From NCBI RefSeq assembly GCF_027409185.1, contig NC_084472.1, positions 18,152,524 to 18,216,523 on the forward strand: a DNA stretch of 64,000 nucleotides, read 5' to 3'. Below the pieces are notes generated by a model. It saw only the letters and a list, made by a program, of their open reading frames with translations, searched no databases and was not told the origin of the DNA. This document shows positions 23,402 to 34,638 of the stretch, piece by piece. This DNA is from Cynocephalus volans (taxonomy: Eukaryota > Chordata > Mammalia > Dermoptera > Cynocephalidae). Made by a program: the position numbers and the translations under genes. Each line of letters begins with the position of its first letter. Positions within the stretch are counted from its first letter, which is position 1.

Positions 23402-23809
23402 CTGAAGGGAAAGCCATTATCAGTGAAGGGTGCAGAACACTGCGAAGTTTCTGCCAACCGTCAATCAGAAACCAGCACAGACTTGTCCCTCGCGCGCGCG
23501 ATCACATCTCCTTCAGGAAGACTGTCGCAAATAATTCAGTCACAACGGACTTTTGATCAAATCTCTCGAGGGAAAGGCAAGAGTGGCGGTAAAGAAGTCA
23601 CTCTCAAAAGCAGCCTGCAGGGCTCGCGAACGGTGACAGGGCAGCGCCGCCGCGCCGAGGTCAGCAGGGTCCGGGCTGCGGCCCGCGGCCCCGGCCGGCG
23701 CTCCCACGCGCGGTCCCGGGGCGGCCGGCACCCGCCCCTGCCAGCTCGCGGCAGCCTCGCTCCCCGCCGCGCCGCCCGCGGCCCCGTGCCCCTGCGCGCC
23801 CCGGCTCAC
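23402..23809 (-). other. ABHD3: ABHD3 intron 1 (408 bp)
   Basis: Short GC-rich first intron, GTGAGCC to TTCAG. The part near exon 1 belongs to the CpG island. An open minus-strand frame crosses it but only because the sequence is stop-poor. Confidence 0.85.
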
Positions 23810-23956
23810 CTTGGCGATGCTGCTCAGGTAGAAGCAGGCATAAGCGACGCTGAAGCCCAGGATCAGCGAGAAGCCCACTCCCGAGCCCAAGAACCCCACC
23901 GGCACTTGGTGCTCCAGGTAGAGGGAGAGCTCCCGGGAGAGCATGCGTAGGTCCAT
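23810..23956 (-). CDS. ABHD3: ABHD3 exon 1, coding part (147 nt)
   Basis: Encodes M-D-L-R-M-L-S-R-E-L-S-L-Y-L-E-H then G-F-L-G-S-G-V-G-F-S-L-I-L-G-F and V-A-Y-A-C-F-Y-L-S-S-I-A-K (49 residues). Residues about 20-43 form one hydrophobic segment, the N-terminal membrane anchor typical of ABHD3 (a single-pass membrane protein of internal membranes). The start at 23956 was chosen because it has a good context (GCC ATG G) and begins at the family-conserved MDLRML. Human ABHD3, as I recall, has five extra residues (MQRLA) before it. No ATG supplies these here. The frame stays open far upstream to 24550, but that sequence is GC-rich leader, not conserved protein. Confidence 0.96.
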
Positions 23957-24430
23957 GGCCGAGCCCGGCGCGCCGGTCCTGCGGCGGGAGGCGAGCCAGC
24001 CGGCCGGCGGGCCACGGCGGGCTGCCGCGGGCCACAGCGGGCGACGGCGGGCGCTGCGCCGCCGCCCCTCCACTAGAAGAGCGCGGCGCGACTGAGCGCC
24101 GCTTCCGCCGACGGGCGCGGCCCAGCGGCCCCTGGAGGCGTAGCCCGGTCCGCCCGCCGCCGCCGGCTCCGCCCCGGCTTCCCGGAGCCGCCCCCACCGC
24201 CCGCCACTCAGGAACCTTCCAGAGGCGCGGTTCCAAAAGGCGGGCGGACTGGGGACTCCCGACCAGGTGTCGTCCGCCCGGGTGGGCTCCAAGAGTGGGG
24301 AGAGAGCGTGAGTGGGGAACGAAACCGGCCTGGCCGCGCTGCTTCGGTCCCGGGGGCACGCACCTGCCCGGTGACCTTGAACGATTCCGCTTGGCCGGGG
24401 ATCTCGGTAAAACTCACGCTTTAGGGTGCC

Positions 24431-24438
24431 CCGGAAGT
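24431..24438 (+). promoter_or_regulatory. ETS/GABP-type motif
   Basis: ccggaagt is a perfect ETS core at the outer edge of the ABHD3 CpG island. This is a short match and its function is inferred. Confidence 0.4.
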
Positions 24439-24440
24439 GT

Positions 24441-25427
24441 GCCTTGGATTTAAGGATTTGGGGACTTAATGCCAAAGATATGTCAGAGTGAAAGAATCCT
24501 ACAGCCCCCCAGGAGTTTGTGTAGCCCCCGAAGACGATCCAAAGAAACATTCTATGAAGGAACGTTTAATAACAGTGAGGACAGTCATACATAACTTTAA
24601 ATCTCTCTGTGAATCTTTTTAGTGGGTAAGTGTGACTTACTTAAATGAGAGTGGTTCCTGAGAATGAAAAGGTCAAGAATAGGAAATGGGATTTAGTAAT
24701 GTCAAAAGCCAATTCGTAGTTCATTTTGAACTTACAGACTTATAGAAATTTACACCAATGACCTCATGTACAGACAAGAAATTATGAGGTAGGTTCTCTG
24801 AGGTTTTTATGGCAACATGACAGAAGTCAGAAGACATGCTGGCAGGAGGCAGCTGAAAAGGTTAGAAGACTTACCGATTATCATAGTAAGCAATCTGTTG
24901 TGAACACCTCCCTCCAAGAGCTAGCAAGAATGGCAAGACTTAGGCAAAAGAAAGGTAGGGGCCTGTCTAGACTATGAAAAAATTCACAGAATTATAAATT
25001 AATGATATAACTTAGTGATGGGGAAATGCGAGGGGCCATAAGTGAGCAATTTGTTTGTCTTCAATCTGGTTATTGCGACTTGATGGTTGCTGGTACTCGG
25101 AATAATTCAATTAGCGTTTTTTTTTTTTCTTTTTTTAAATCTGTAGAATAATAATTTCTACTTTATACAGTTGCTGAGAGGACTAAGTGAAGTAATGCAT
25201 TTACTAGATTTCCTTAAGCATAAGTAATTCTCACTCTCTACTTCTCACACCTGAGCACACACAACACAGACGCACATGTTGGTTGCCCTACTTGACACCT
25301 TACATACCTTGCATGCCAACAAAGTTTGTAATGCCTGCACTTGTCTTCTGCCCTGCCTACCAGTAATGTGTGTATATTTCATTTTGCTTAAGTTTAAAAT
25401 GAAAATATTATAAAATAAAATATTTGT
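24441..25427. other. Intergenic, unassigned
   Basis: Unique-looking A/T-rich sequence with no gene or nameable repeat. Confidence 0.4.
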
Positions 25428-25770
25428 CTTAACTTGGGCTGCTTTAACAAAATACTATAGACTGGATAGCTAAAACAACAGACATTTATTTCTCATAGTT
25501 CTGGAGGCTGGAAATCCAAGATCAGGATGTCAGTGTGGTGAGGTTCTGACAAAGGCCCTCTTCCTGCCTTGCAGAAGGCTTTGTTTTTGCTGTATCTTCC
25601 CATGGTGGAGAGAGGAAGCTCTGGAGTGTGTCTTCCGGGGCTCTACCTTCACAACTTCTTCTAAACCTAATTATCTCCTGAAGGCCCTACTTCCTAGTAC
25701 CATCACATTGGGGATTAGGGCTTCAATGTATGAATGGGGGATGCCACAGACATTAAGTCCATAACAGTAT
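25428..25770 (-). mobile_element. Solo LTR, MLT1A-like
   Basis: Antisense MLT1: gggctgctttaacaaaatac, tttatttctcatagttctgg, aggctggaaatccaagatca, ctacttcctagtaccatcac and attaagtccataacag. Confidence 0.75.
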
Positions 25771-25799
25771 TTCATAGACTTCATGGCATGTGGAAAGTG

Positions 25800-26083
25800 T
25801 GCTGACCTGGGAGCCAAAAACAACTCCGAACTCATCTGCCACGCTCCCTCTCCCTCTCCCTCCCCTCTCTCCCTCTCTCCCTCTTTTGCTCTCTCCCTCT
25901 CTTCCTCTCCAGGTGGTCTGCTTGTACCTGCAGGCTGCCTACCTTTTCCACCATGAGTAGAAGCAGCATGAGGCCCATGCCAGATGCAGCTGTCCCAGAA
26001 TCATGAGCCAAATAAACCTCTGTTCTTTATAAATTACTCAGTTTCAGGTATTCTGTTATAGCAACACAAAACAGACTAATACA
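25800..26083 (+). mobile_element. LTR 3' part, MST-like
   Basis: Sense MST 3' region: a CTCCCT-rich stretch (25845-25915), ccaccatgagtagaagcagc, aaataaacctctgttcttta, and the terminus aacacaaaacagactaatac. It lies next to the antisense MLT1, so the two 3' ends point away from each other. Confidence 0.7.
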
Positions 26084-27166
26084 GGGGAGGTACCAGATGC
26101 AGTAGTAACACAGGTCCTTAGTAGCAAGCAGCAAAAACCAATTTGGCTTACTGTAAGCAGAAAATAAATTTATTAAAATGGCATTTGGTAGCTGATGATA
26201 TCTCCAGAAGGGCCAGAGAACCAGACTTGGAAGTTAGGAACAATGCCTTTAAAAGTTGTGGAGCTGGTCCTGCCCCTGTTGGGCTCCACTGGATGGTTTT
26301 TGGCATCCACACCAGCCACACTGGGGCTGGGCTCTGCTCTGAACCCTGACACTGTTACCTCTGGCAGTGGGGTGCTGTCACCTCTGTCTCCTTGCTACAA
26401 TGGATTCCTTTGTAACCCCTGCCACTTAGCTTCACTGTCTCTTCATTAAAAGTCTGTTGTGGGGCCGGCCCGTGTCTCACTCGGGAGAGTGCGGTGCTGA
26501 TAACACCAAGCCCAGGGGTTCAGATCCTATATAGGGATGGCCGGTTTGCTCACTGGCTGAGCGTGGTGCTGGCAACACCAAGCCAAAGGTTAAGATCCCC
26601 TTACCGGTCATCTTAAAAAAAAAAAAAAAAGAAGTCTGTTGTGAGTGGAACTGACTAGTGCAGTCTAGGTTATATCTCGGCTTCCTCCCTGCTGTAAAAG
26701 TAGGAAAACAAGTATCTGGTATTTTCAGCTTCTGCAGTGGGGAATAATCATATAGGAAGGGTTCCTGAGACACAGATGAGAGTTCAGATGCAGGACAGCC
26801 TATAAAATGCAAACGTCTATGTCAAGCATACAATGGGGCAACTTAACAGCTGCAATCAACAGTCTAAGGGAGATCAGAGAAGAATTCCTGAAGGGGACGT
26901 GAGCAAATGCCTAGTTAAAAGATAGGAAGGTAAAGAGTTTCTATGAGAGGAGGGAACTGCATACACAAGAGTCTGAAGATAGAAGGGAAGCAAGTGAGAT
27001 GAGTTTCTATAGAAAACGAGTGGGCAGAGCTGGGATTTGAACCAAAGACTAGATGCCTCCAAAACCTGTTTTGGTAACTACAATGCTACATTACAAAATC
27101 TTGTTAGCTTTGTGATAAAGAAACAAAGAAAGGAAATACTTACTTCAATTTTTTGCTTAAATTATA
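26084..27166. other. Intergenic, unassigned apart from one SINE
   Basis: 26100-26450 and 26645-26790 look like halves of an old interspersed repeat (aaaataaatttattaaaatg followed by Gly/Pro-poor GC sequence) split by the t-SINE. I cannot name it. Confidence 0.35.
26462..26631 (+). repeat. t-SINE dimer
   Basis: Sense dimer whose unit 2 reads gctcactggctgagcgtggt, the sequence version also seen in the short subtype. Target duplication aagtctgttgtg (26450-26461, 26632-26643). Confidence 0.92.
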
Positions 27167-27167
27167 T

Positions 27168-27597
27168 CTGTATTAGTCTGTTTCTGTTGCTTATAACAAA
27201 ATACCTGGAACTGGGTAATTTATAAAGAAAATGAAATGTATTGCTTAAAGTTTCAGAGGCTGGGACATCCAAAGTGAGGGTCTTGGTGGTGACTTCAGTG
27301 ACACAGGGTATCACACTGTGAAATGACAGAGCCGAGAGAGCAGAAACAAACTAACCTCCTCCTTCACTCTCTTTTTAAAGCCCTCCGAACCATGCCCGTG
27401 ACCACCATTTTTCATCCATTCACCATGGCATGGACCTAGAATCTAATCACCTCTTCAAGGCACCATCTTTCAATTACTATAATAGGATTTCCCACCCTCA
27501 ACAGTTACAGTGGGGATTAAGTTTCTAATACATAAAACTTGGGGAACACAATTCAAGCTTCAGGGAGTTTTTGGGGGTGTAATTCAGTCCACTACAA
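27168..27597 (-). mobile_element. Solo LTR, ERVL-MaLR type
   Basis: Opens ctgtattagtctgtttctgt, tgggtaatttataaagaaaa and ends ttcagtccactaca. Antisense MaLR architecture; subfamily not assigned. Confidence 0.6.
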
Positions 27598-27804
27598 TCT
27601 CCGTGAATATTTAAGCTATAACAACATACTTGCTGTGTTTTTTTAAATGCTATGTTTATTTTTTAAAAAATTCTGATCAAGCCTATATTTAAAGCAACAG
27701 AGCTAAAGCAAAGGAGTCAGCCTTTATAGCTTGGTATAAAATGTTAATGAAGCCCTTTGTCACTTTTTTTCTCTAACTCTGTTATTTGTATTTCATAGAG
27801 AAAT

Positions 27805-28246
27805 CAGAATGTGTTGTAGACTCTAAGGTGACTCCCAATGATCTCTGCCTCCTGGTGCCCTTCTCCTTGAGTACAGGTGGGATCTGTGACTCACTTCTAT
27901 CCAATATAATATAGTGAAGGTGATGGGATGACATCACTCCTGTGATTACACTTTGCTATAAAAGACTCCATCTTAGCAGACTGATGGTTTATTGGTGGTT
28001 ATGGGCATGGGTCTGATGGCTTTAGAAGGAGAGTGAGTGAGGAAGTTAGTCTCTCTCTATGTTCAAGCCACTGGCCATGTGACAACCTGTATTGCTGTGA
28101 AGAGTCACCACCCACAAACAAGGCCCTCACCAGATGTGTTGCCTGGACTTTGGACTTGTCAGCCTCTGAAACTGTAAGCAATAAATTCTAAATTACCCAG
28201 TTTCAGGTATCCCCATTGTAAGCAACAAAAACAGACTAATACAGAA
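27805..28246 (+). mobile_element. Solo LTR, ERVL-MaLR type
   Basis: Starts gtgttgtagactctaaggtg, has gctataaaagactccatctt (TATA-like box) and an aataaattctaaattaccca polyadenylation region, and ends acagactaatacag. Confidence 0.65.
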
Positions 28247-29640
28247 TATTTTTAATTAGTTATAGATTTCAGCTCTTTCAATTAACCTTCAAAATTAAGA
28301 AACCCATTAAGAGATTTTTGGTTTTTTCCTTATAATTCCCTTTTTTTAAATTGTCACAATAAACATTCATTAATTTTTAATCTGTAAAAAAGGTCTTTTT
28401 TTTTTTTTAACCAGAAAACTAAATATAAAGGCATACCTCACATGAAAAGATATACAGATAACTAAAAGTAAGAAAGGACAAAACATTTTAAGATGTAAAG
28501 GATGATGAGTTTTAGACAGGAATGCATCTCTACAAATTTCATGTAATATACCATATTTAATTGAAGTATATTATATTAAAATACAGAAAATGCACCTGTA
28601 AAAAATATAATTAGCTCCAGGAAGATACAAAAGAAACTGAAACTAGTGGTTGCCTCCGGAGAGTGAAAATGGATTGCCGGATATGAAGAGTAGGAGGGAA
28701 ATTTGCTTTTCTCTAAATACCCTTTTATACTTTTAAAATTTTGTATCATGTTTTTATGCCTTTTAAGTTTTGTATCAAGCTACTATTAATATAGTAGCTT
28801 AAAAGAAAAAGGTAAAAAGAACTTTATTAGTTACCATTGTTTCAGGATGGAAAGCTAAACCATAAAAAGAATCTTACCTTTAATCTTATAAACCTTTGAG
28901 GAATATATCATTCACTGTCTAGGAGCTGTAACAAGATCTGTGACGGCAATGATGCTTTAGTGAAATTTTCATGAGCACACTGTACAAAATATGTTGTAAA
29001 TGCGAATACTGATGAAGCTCTACTGCTGTCCCACCTGTGTCACTTTGCTAATAATCCCATAAACATTATTGTGTTTTGATTTTACAGGAAATTCATTGTC
29101 ACATGCCTTACAGGATGGAATTTGGAGAAAATATTTACTAGGAACAAAAACACAGCTCGTCTGTAGCTGTGGCTTTGCTCAGAGCAACAGGATGTTGAGT
29201 AGCGCTTTCCCTCTTGCTTTGGGATTGATGAATACATTCTATATCCATGCACAAAGGTGGCAGGTACTAAAAGCTGGGGATCTACACAGAGCTCTAGAAT
29301 TTACTGAGAAATGTCTGAGCTGGCCTCATCACCCAAAGCCATCACTCTAGTTGCCTCTTCTTCCTCCAGCCTACATAAACAGACTAGAGAGAGAGAGATC
29401 ATCAGAGTTTTGAATTGTTGGCCTGGGAGTTTCATTGAAAATGTCATCTTTGTGGAGGGTGCACAAAAGCTAGCAGTCTTGGAGGTGAATGTATGAGTTC
29501 CAAGGTGGGAGTGGGGAAAAGAAGGGAGTGGGTTATAGGTGTAGAGTAGGTGGGTCTGCAAACCACCCCACTGCATGGTTTCTAAGAGACCCACTCTGCT
29601 CAATATCTTCTAATTACCTCCCTCAGTTTTCTCTCTACAT
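28247..29640. other. Intergenic; possible old L1 tail at 28420-28800
   Basis: 28640-28770 (gtggttgcctccggagagtg, ttttatacttttaaaatttt) resembles the sense 3' UTR of an old L1M. Nothing else could be supported. Confidence 0.35.
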
Positions 29641-29649
29641 CTTACTTCT

Positions 29650-30083
29650 TCAGACATGGGAGTAAAGAAAGCTTCTTAGATGTTCAGCCCCATCAAACCT
29701 GTAGGTGGGGCCGAGCCCGTGGCGCACTTCGTAGAGTGCGGCGCTGGGAGCGCTGCGACGCTCCCGCCGCGGGCCGGATCCTATATAGACCTGGCCAGCG
29801 CTGGGAGCGCTGCGACGCTCCCGCCGCGGGCCGGATCCTATATAGACCTGGCCGGTGCACTCACTGGCTGAGTGCCGGTCATGAAAAAGACCAAAAAAAA
29901 AAAAAAAAAAAAAAACCTGTAGGTGACTCTGGCCCCAGCTGTCATTTGGCGGCAGCCACACGAGACTCCAAGCAAGAACTGCCCAGCTGAGCCCATTCAA
30001 CCTACAAAAATCTGAGAGGTAATTGTAATTAAGTTACTAAATTTTGGATGGTTTCTTAAGCAGCAATAGTTAACCAAAATTGT
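29650..30083 (+). mobile_element. MLT1-like LTR fragment split by a SINE
   Basis: cagctgtcatttggcggcag, aactgcccagctgagcccat and taagcagcaatagttaacca resemble sense MLT1. The t-SINE at 29708-29912 interrupts it. 5' limit uncertain. Confidence 0.4.
29708..29912 (+). repeat. t-SINE, short-dimer subtype with internal duplication
   Basis: GC-rich subtype carrying a 57-bp exact internal duplication (29741-29797 and 29798-29854, differing only at the last base). It then has the usual short unit 2 and an A tail of more than 20. Target duplication aaacctgtaggtg (29695-29707, 29913-29925). The B-box is damaged to gggccggatcc in both repeats. Confidence 0.9.
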
Positions 30084-31029
30084 GGCCAACTCTTATCTGA
30101 GATATTTGCAAAACAGCTCAAATCCAGCCACCTTCCTTGGTGTTAGTAAACAAAGTACCATATGGAATCATATAAGTCAGTAACTAATTTTTAATGTATT
30201 TTATAAATACTGGTCCTCAATGGATTAGAAGTATTAATAACCTCAAAAACAGGCCCTTTAATACAGATAATTTGTGAAGCACTGACTTAGAATTTCTCAT
30301 TTCTAATAGGTCTTCTGCATTATATTTGCCACTGATGAAAGTTTCAAAACAAAATTTTCATGTATACACCATTTACAATAGCAACCTAAATATGAGATAT
30401 GTAAGAATAAACCCTTTTTTAAAAAATAAAGATTTGTAAGACCTTTTGGAGAGAAGTTTGGTCACGTTTGTAGGATAATAGGAAACCTATTCAATAGTCT
30501 GAAGAGTACTAAATAAAGGGAAAGAAGCCAGCATTTTTCTGCCTTTCTGTATCACACATATCTTAGGATAACCAAACAGCCCTGAGGGAAAGTTCATCTG
30601 CACAGAAGAATTTCAGCTAACAAAATGGAGTAGAAATAGAAGTAGAATATCACTATTTAGTTATCTTTATTAAAATAATTATAGGTGTAGGCAATAAGTA
30701 TCAATAGCTATATGCACCATAAAAGCTAATGAAGAAATTTATAATGGATGGACCAAGCTGACAATTTCCCTAATCAATCTAAACTTCAATAGCACATAGT
30801 CACCCAGTAATTAAGTGAATCCTGAAAGGATAATGTAGGAAGTATACAACATTATCTATGAAATGTTCTTGCCCCAAAATTGAGTTTGATCAAGCTACTA
30901 GATCTAACTACCATTTTATAGAAATACCAGAGGCAGAGAAACCCGTTTAGCAACACTTTGGGGATGTGTAATTAGAAAAATTCAGAATATGAAAAATTCT
31001 GTAGGTCAAACAATCTGGTTTATTCAATA
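30084..31029. other. Intergenic, unassigned
   Basis: A/T-rich sequence. Nothing could be supported. Confidence 0.4.
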
Positions 31030-31456
31030 AACTATTTTCAAAAGATTAAAAAAAGAGGGAAGGGAACCTGTATATAGAGAGATCAGTCAGTGCAATGCAT
31101 GACTCATATTTGGATCCTGATTTAAACAAACCAACCTGAAAAAAAAATTACATGAGACAATAAGGGACATGCGAAGACAGACTAGATATCTGGTGGAATT
31201 AAGGAGTTACTATTATGATAATACTATATAATAGTATTGTGGTTATTTTTCTTAAAAGGGTATTTATCTTTTAGAGATATTACTGAAGTATTTACTAATG
31301 AAATGATGTCTGGGATATACTTTAAAATAATCCAGTGGGACATGGATGTGGGTTGAGATGAAACAAGATTGTTGTAGCTGAGTGACAGGTATATGAACAT
31401 TCATTGTATTAGTCTCTTTACATTTGTATATACTAGAAATTTTATGCAAAAAAAAA
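31030..31456 (+). mobile_element. Old L1 3' UTR fragment
   Basis: The order aatagtattgtggttatttt, gagatattactgaagtattt, gaaatgatgtctgggatata and gtatatgaacattcattgta is that of an old L1M 3' end in sense. Confidence 0.6.
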
Positions 31457-31461
31457 AAAAG

Positions 31462-31560
31462 TGCAGCTGTCTGCTTAGCTCACTCGGTTAGAGCGTGGTG
31501 CTGTTAACACCAAGATCAAGGGTTCTGATCCCTGTACTGGCCAGCCACCAAAAAAAAACA
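31462..31560 (+). repeat. t-SINE monomer, tRNA-Ile-like
   Basis: gcttagctcactcggttaga, gcgtggtgctgttaacacca, ggttctgatccctgtactgg, ccagccacc and A tail. Confidence 0.85.
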
Positions 31561-31822
31561 AAAAACAAAAAAAACCCCCAAAAAATAACAATAGAAAACT
31601 TTCTTTGCGACTGGGGTAGTAGTATCTGGTAGAATTTGGAGGAAGGGGAGAGATGTGTGTCCAGAGAATTTCCTTGAGAAAGATGCCAAGTTATAGAGGG
31701 AGAAACTAAAGAATCTGTGAGAAGCAATTGTGTATGTATGGCATTATTCATTGTCAAAGGACTTTGTAATAAAACCAAAGGTTGGGGATAAGGTAGAAAT
31801 GCTCTTTTAGAGTACAACTATT

Positions 31823-31869
31823 ATTTTATTTTATTTTATTTTTGGTGGCCAGCTGGTATGGGGATCTGA
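31823..31869 (-). repeat. t-SINE, severely 5'-truncated
   Basis: Only about 30 bases of the 3' end (ggtggccagctggtatgggg) plus A tail, but with its own target duplication tagagtacaactatt / tagagtataactatt (31808-31822, 31870-31884). Confidence 0.7.
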
Positions 31870-31887
31870 TAGAGTATAACTATTTTT

Positions 31888-32056
31888 TTTTTTTAATTTT
31901 ATTTTGTCGATATACATTGTGGCTGATTATTGCTCCCCATCACCAAAACCTCCCTCCCTTCTCCCTCCCCCCCTCCCCCCAACAATGTCCTTTCTGTTTG
32001 CTTGTCGTATCAACTTCAAGTAATTGTGGTTGTTATATCTTCTTCCCCCCCCCCCG

Positions 32057-32098
<42 letters not shown>

Positions 32099-32536
32099 TT
32101 ATTTATTAATTTTTAGCTCCCACCAATAAGTGAGAACATGTGGTATTTCTCTTTCTGTGCCTGACTTGTTTCATTTAATATAATTCTCTCAAGGTCCATC
32201 CATGTTGTTGCAAATGGCAGTATTTCATTCGTTTTTATAGCTGAGTAGTATTCCATTGTGTAGATGTACCACATTTTCCATAGCCACTCATCTGATGATG
32301 GACATTTGGGCTGGTTCCAACTCTTGGCTATTGTAAAGAGTGCTGTGATGAACATTGGGGAACAGGTATACCTTCGACTTGATGATTTCCATTCCTCTGG
32401 GTATATTCCCAACAGTGGGATAGCTGGGTCGTATGGTAGATCTATCTGCAATTGTTTGAGGAACCTCCATACCATTTTCCATAGAGGCTGCACCATTTTG
32501 CAGTCCCACCAACAGTGTATGAGAGTTCCTTTTTCT
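31888..32536 (-). mobile_element. L1 copy A (distal 3' end copy)
   Basis: Contains the last about 128 codons of ORF2 with the same stop, the 3' UTR, (CA)n at 32061-32095 and the G-rich tract (31950-31982). Similarity to copy B stops abruptly at 32536, matching 33206. Its coding part lies exactly 670 bases from copy B. Confidence 0.88.
32061..32095. repeat. (GT)n microsatellite
   Basis: About 17 GT units in the L1 copy A 3' UTR. The matching tract in copy B (32732-32764) is interrupted by one TTTGT. Confidence 0.9.
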
Positions 32537-32731
32537 TTCTTTTTTTTTTATTTATTTATTTTATTTTTTAAATTTTATTTTCTCGATATACATTGTGGCT
32601 GATTATTGCTCCCCATCACCAAAACCTCCCTCCCTTCTCCCTCCCCCCTCCCCCCCAACAATGTCCTTTCTGTTTGCTTGTCGTATCAACTTCAAGTAAT
32701 TGTGGTTGTTATATCTTCTTCCCCCCCCGGT

Positions 32732-32765
<34 letters not shown>

Positions 32766-32782
32766 AATTTATTTATTAATTT

Positions 32783-34638
32783 TTAGCTCCCACCAATAAG
32801 TGAGAACATGTGGTATTTCTCTTTCTGTGCCTGACTTGTTTCACTTAATATAATTCTCTCAAGGTCCATCCATGTTGTTGCAAATGGCAGTATTTCATTC
32901 GTTTTTATAGCTGAGTAGTATTCCATTGTGTAGATGTACCACATTTTCCGTATCCACTCATCTGATGATGGACATTTGGGCTGGTTCCAACTCTTGGCTA
33001 TTGTAAAGAGTGCTGCGATGAACATTGGGGAACAGGTATACCTTCGACTTGATGATTTCCATTCCTCTGGGTATATTCCCAACAGTGGGATAGCTGGGTC
33101 GTATGGTAGATCTATCTGCAGTTGTTTGAGGAACCTCCATACCATTTTCCATAGAGGCTGCACCATTTTGCAGTCCCACCAACAATGTATGAGAGTTCCT
33201 TTTTCTCCACAACCTCGCCAGCATTTATCGTTCAGAGACTTTTGGATTTTAGCCATCCTAACTGGGGTTAGGTGGTATCTCAGTGTGGTTTTGATTTGCA
33301 TTTCCCGGATTCTGAGTGATGTTGAGCATTTTTTCATATGTCTGTTGGCCATTTGTATATCTTCCTTAGAGAAATGCCTACTTAGCTCTTTTGCCCATTT
33401 TTTAATTGGGTTGCTTGTTTTCTTCTTGTAAAGTTGTTTGAGTTCCTTGTATATTCTGGATATTAATCCTTTGTCAGATGTATATTTTGCAAATATTTTC
33501 TCCCACTCTGTTGGTTGTCTTTTAACTCTGTTAATTGTTTCTTTTGCTGTGCAGAAGCTTTTTAGTTTGATATAATCCCATTTGTTTATTTTTCCTTTGG
33601 TTGCCTGTGCTTTTGGGGTCGTGTTCATGAAGTCTGTGTCCAGTCCTATTTCCTGAAGTGTTTCTCCTATGTTTTCTTTAAGAAGTTTTATTGTTCCAGG
33701 GTGTATATTTAAATCCTTAATCCATTTTGAGTTGATTTTAGTATATGGTGAGAGGTATGGATCTAGTTTCATTCTCCTGCATATGGATATCCAGTTATCC
33801 CAGCACCATTTGCTGAAGAGGCAGTCCCTTCCCCAGTGAATAGGCTTGGTGCCTTTGTCAAAGATCAGATGGCAGTAAGTGTGTGGGTTGATTTCTGGAT
33901 TCTCTATTCTATTCCATTGATCAGTGTGTCTGTTTTTATGCCAGTACCATACTGTTTTGGTTATTATAGCTTTGTAGTATAGCTTAAAGTCCGGTAGTGT
34001 TATGCCTCCAGCTTTATTTTTTTTGCTCAGCATTGCTTTGGCTATGCATGGTCTTTTATTGTTCCATATAAATGACTGGATAGTTTTTTCCATTTCTGAG
34101 AAAAATGTCTTTGGAATTTTGATGGGGATTGCATTGAATTTGTATATCATTTTGGGTAGTATGGACATTTTCACTATGTTGATTCTTCCAATCCAAGAGC
34201 ATGGAATATCTTTCCATCTACTTGTATCCTCTCTAATTTCTCTCAGCAGTGGTTTGTAGTTCTCATTATAGAGATTTTTTACCTCCTTGGTTAACTCAAT
34301 TCCTAAGTATTTTATTTTTTTGGTGGCTATTGTAAATGGGCAGGCTTTCTTGATTTCTCGTTCTGCATGTTCACTATTGGAGAATAGAAATGCTACTGAT
34401 TTTTGTGTGTTGATTTTGTATCCTGCTACTGTGCTGAAATCATTTATCAATTCCAAGAGTTTTTTTGTAGAGGTTTTAGGCTGTTCGATATATCGGATCA
34501 TGTCATCTGCAAACAGGGACAGTTTGACTTCATCTTTTCCAATCTGGATGCCCTTTATTTCCTTCTCTTCTCTGATTGCTCTGGCTAGTACTTCCAACAC
34601 TATGTTGAATAGGAGTGGTGAGAGTGGGCATCCTTGTC
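32783..34638 (-). pseudogene. L1 ORF2p C-terminal fragment, frame intact
   Basis: An uninterrupted frame of about 618 codons, lacking the endonuclease and first half of the reverse transcriptase because of 5' truncation. It begins with the RT palm motif [10 protein letters not shown] and contains the catalytic F-A-D-D motif about 45 residues later. The distal C-x3-C-x7-H-x4-C cluster ([14 protein letters not shown]) matches the ORF2p cysteine-rich C terminus. The frame has no stops, which indicates a young copy, but without a promoter or endonuclease it cannot act autonomously. It is not a host gene. Confidence 0.93.

Larger units (their letters stand above)
23480..24440. promoter_or_regulatory. 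ABHD3: CpG island, ABHD3 promoter
   Basis: Dense CpG sequence spans exon 1, the leader and its upstream flank. There is no TATA-like box at a plausible place. The transcription start cannot be read from sequence. In human, as I recall, an alternative MIB1 first exon starts divergently within a few hundred bases of ABHD3, so the island could be bidirectional; nothing here proves that. Confidence 0.8.
31888..34638 (-). mobile_element. Young 5'-truncated L1 with duplicated 3' end
   Basis: A single 18-bp target duplication, tagagtataactattttt (31870-31887 and 34639-34656), encloses the whole segment. Reading in sense, it has ORF2 from within the reverse transcriptase to its stop (34638-32783), a 3' UTR with a (CA)n and G-rich tract, an A-rich tail (32537-32572), then a second copy of the last about 650 bases of the same L1 (32536-31908) and a terminal A tail. 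The two copies differ at only a handful of positions. Confidence 0.9.

Noticed and set aside
23540..24550. 336-residue minus-strand open frame
   Set aside because: Only its middle, exon 1 of ABHD3, is conserved. The rest is stop-poor CpG-island leader and intron 1.
32783..34600. 605-residue protein as a host gene
   Set aside because: It is L1 ORF2p, 5'-truncated, with L1 3' UTR and target duplication.
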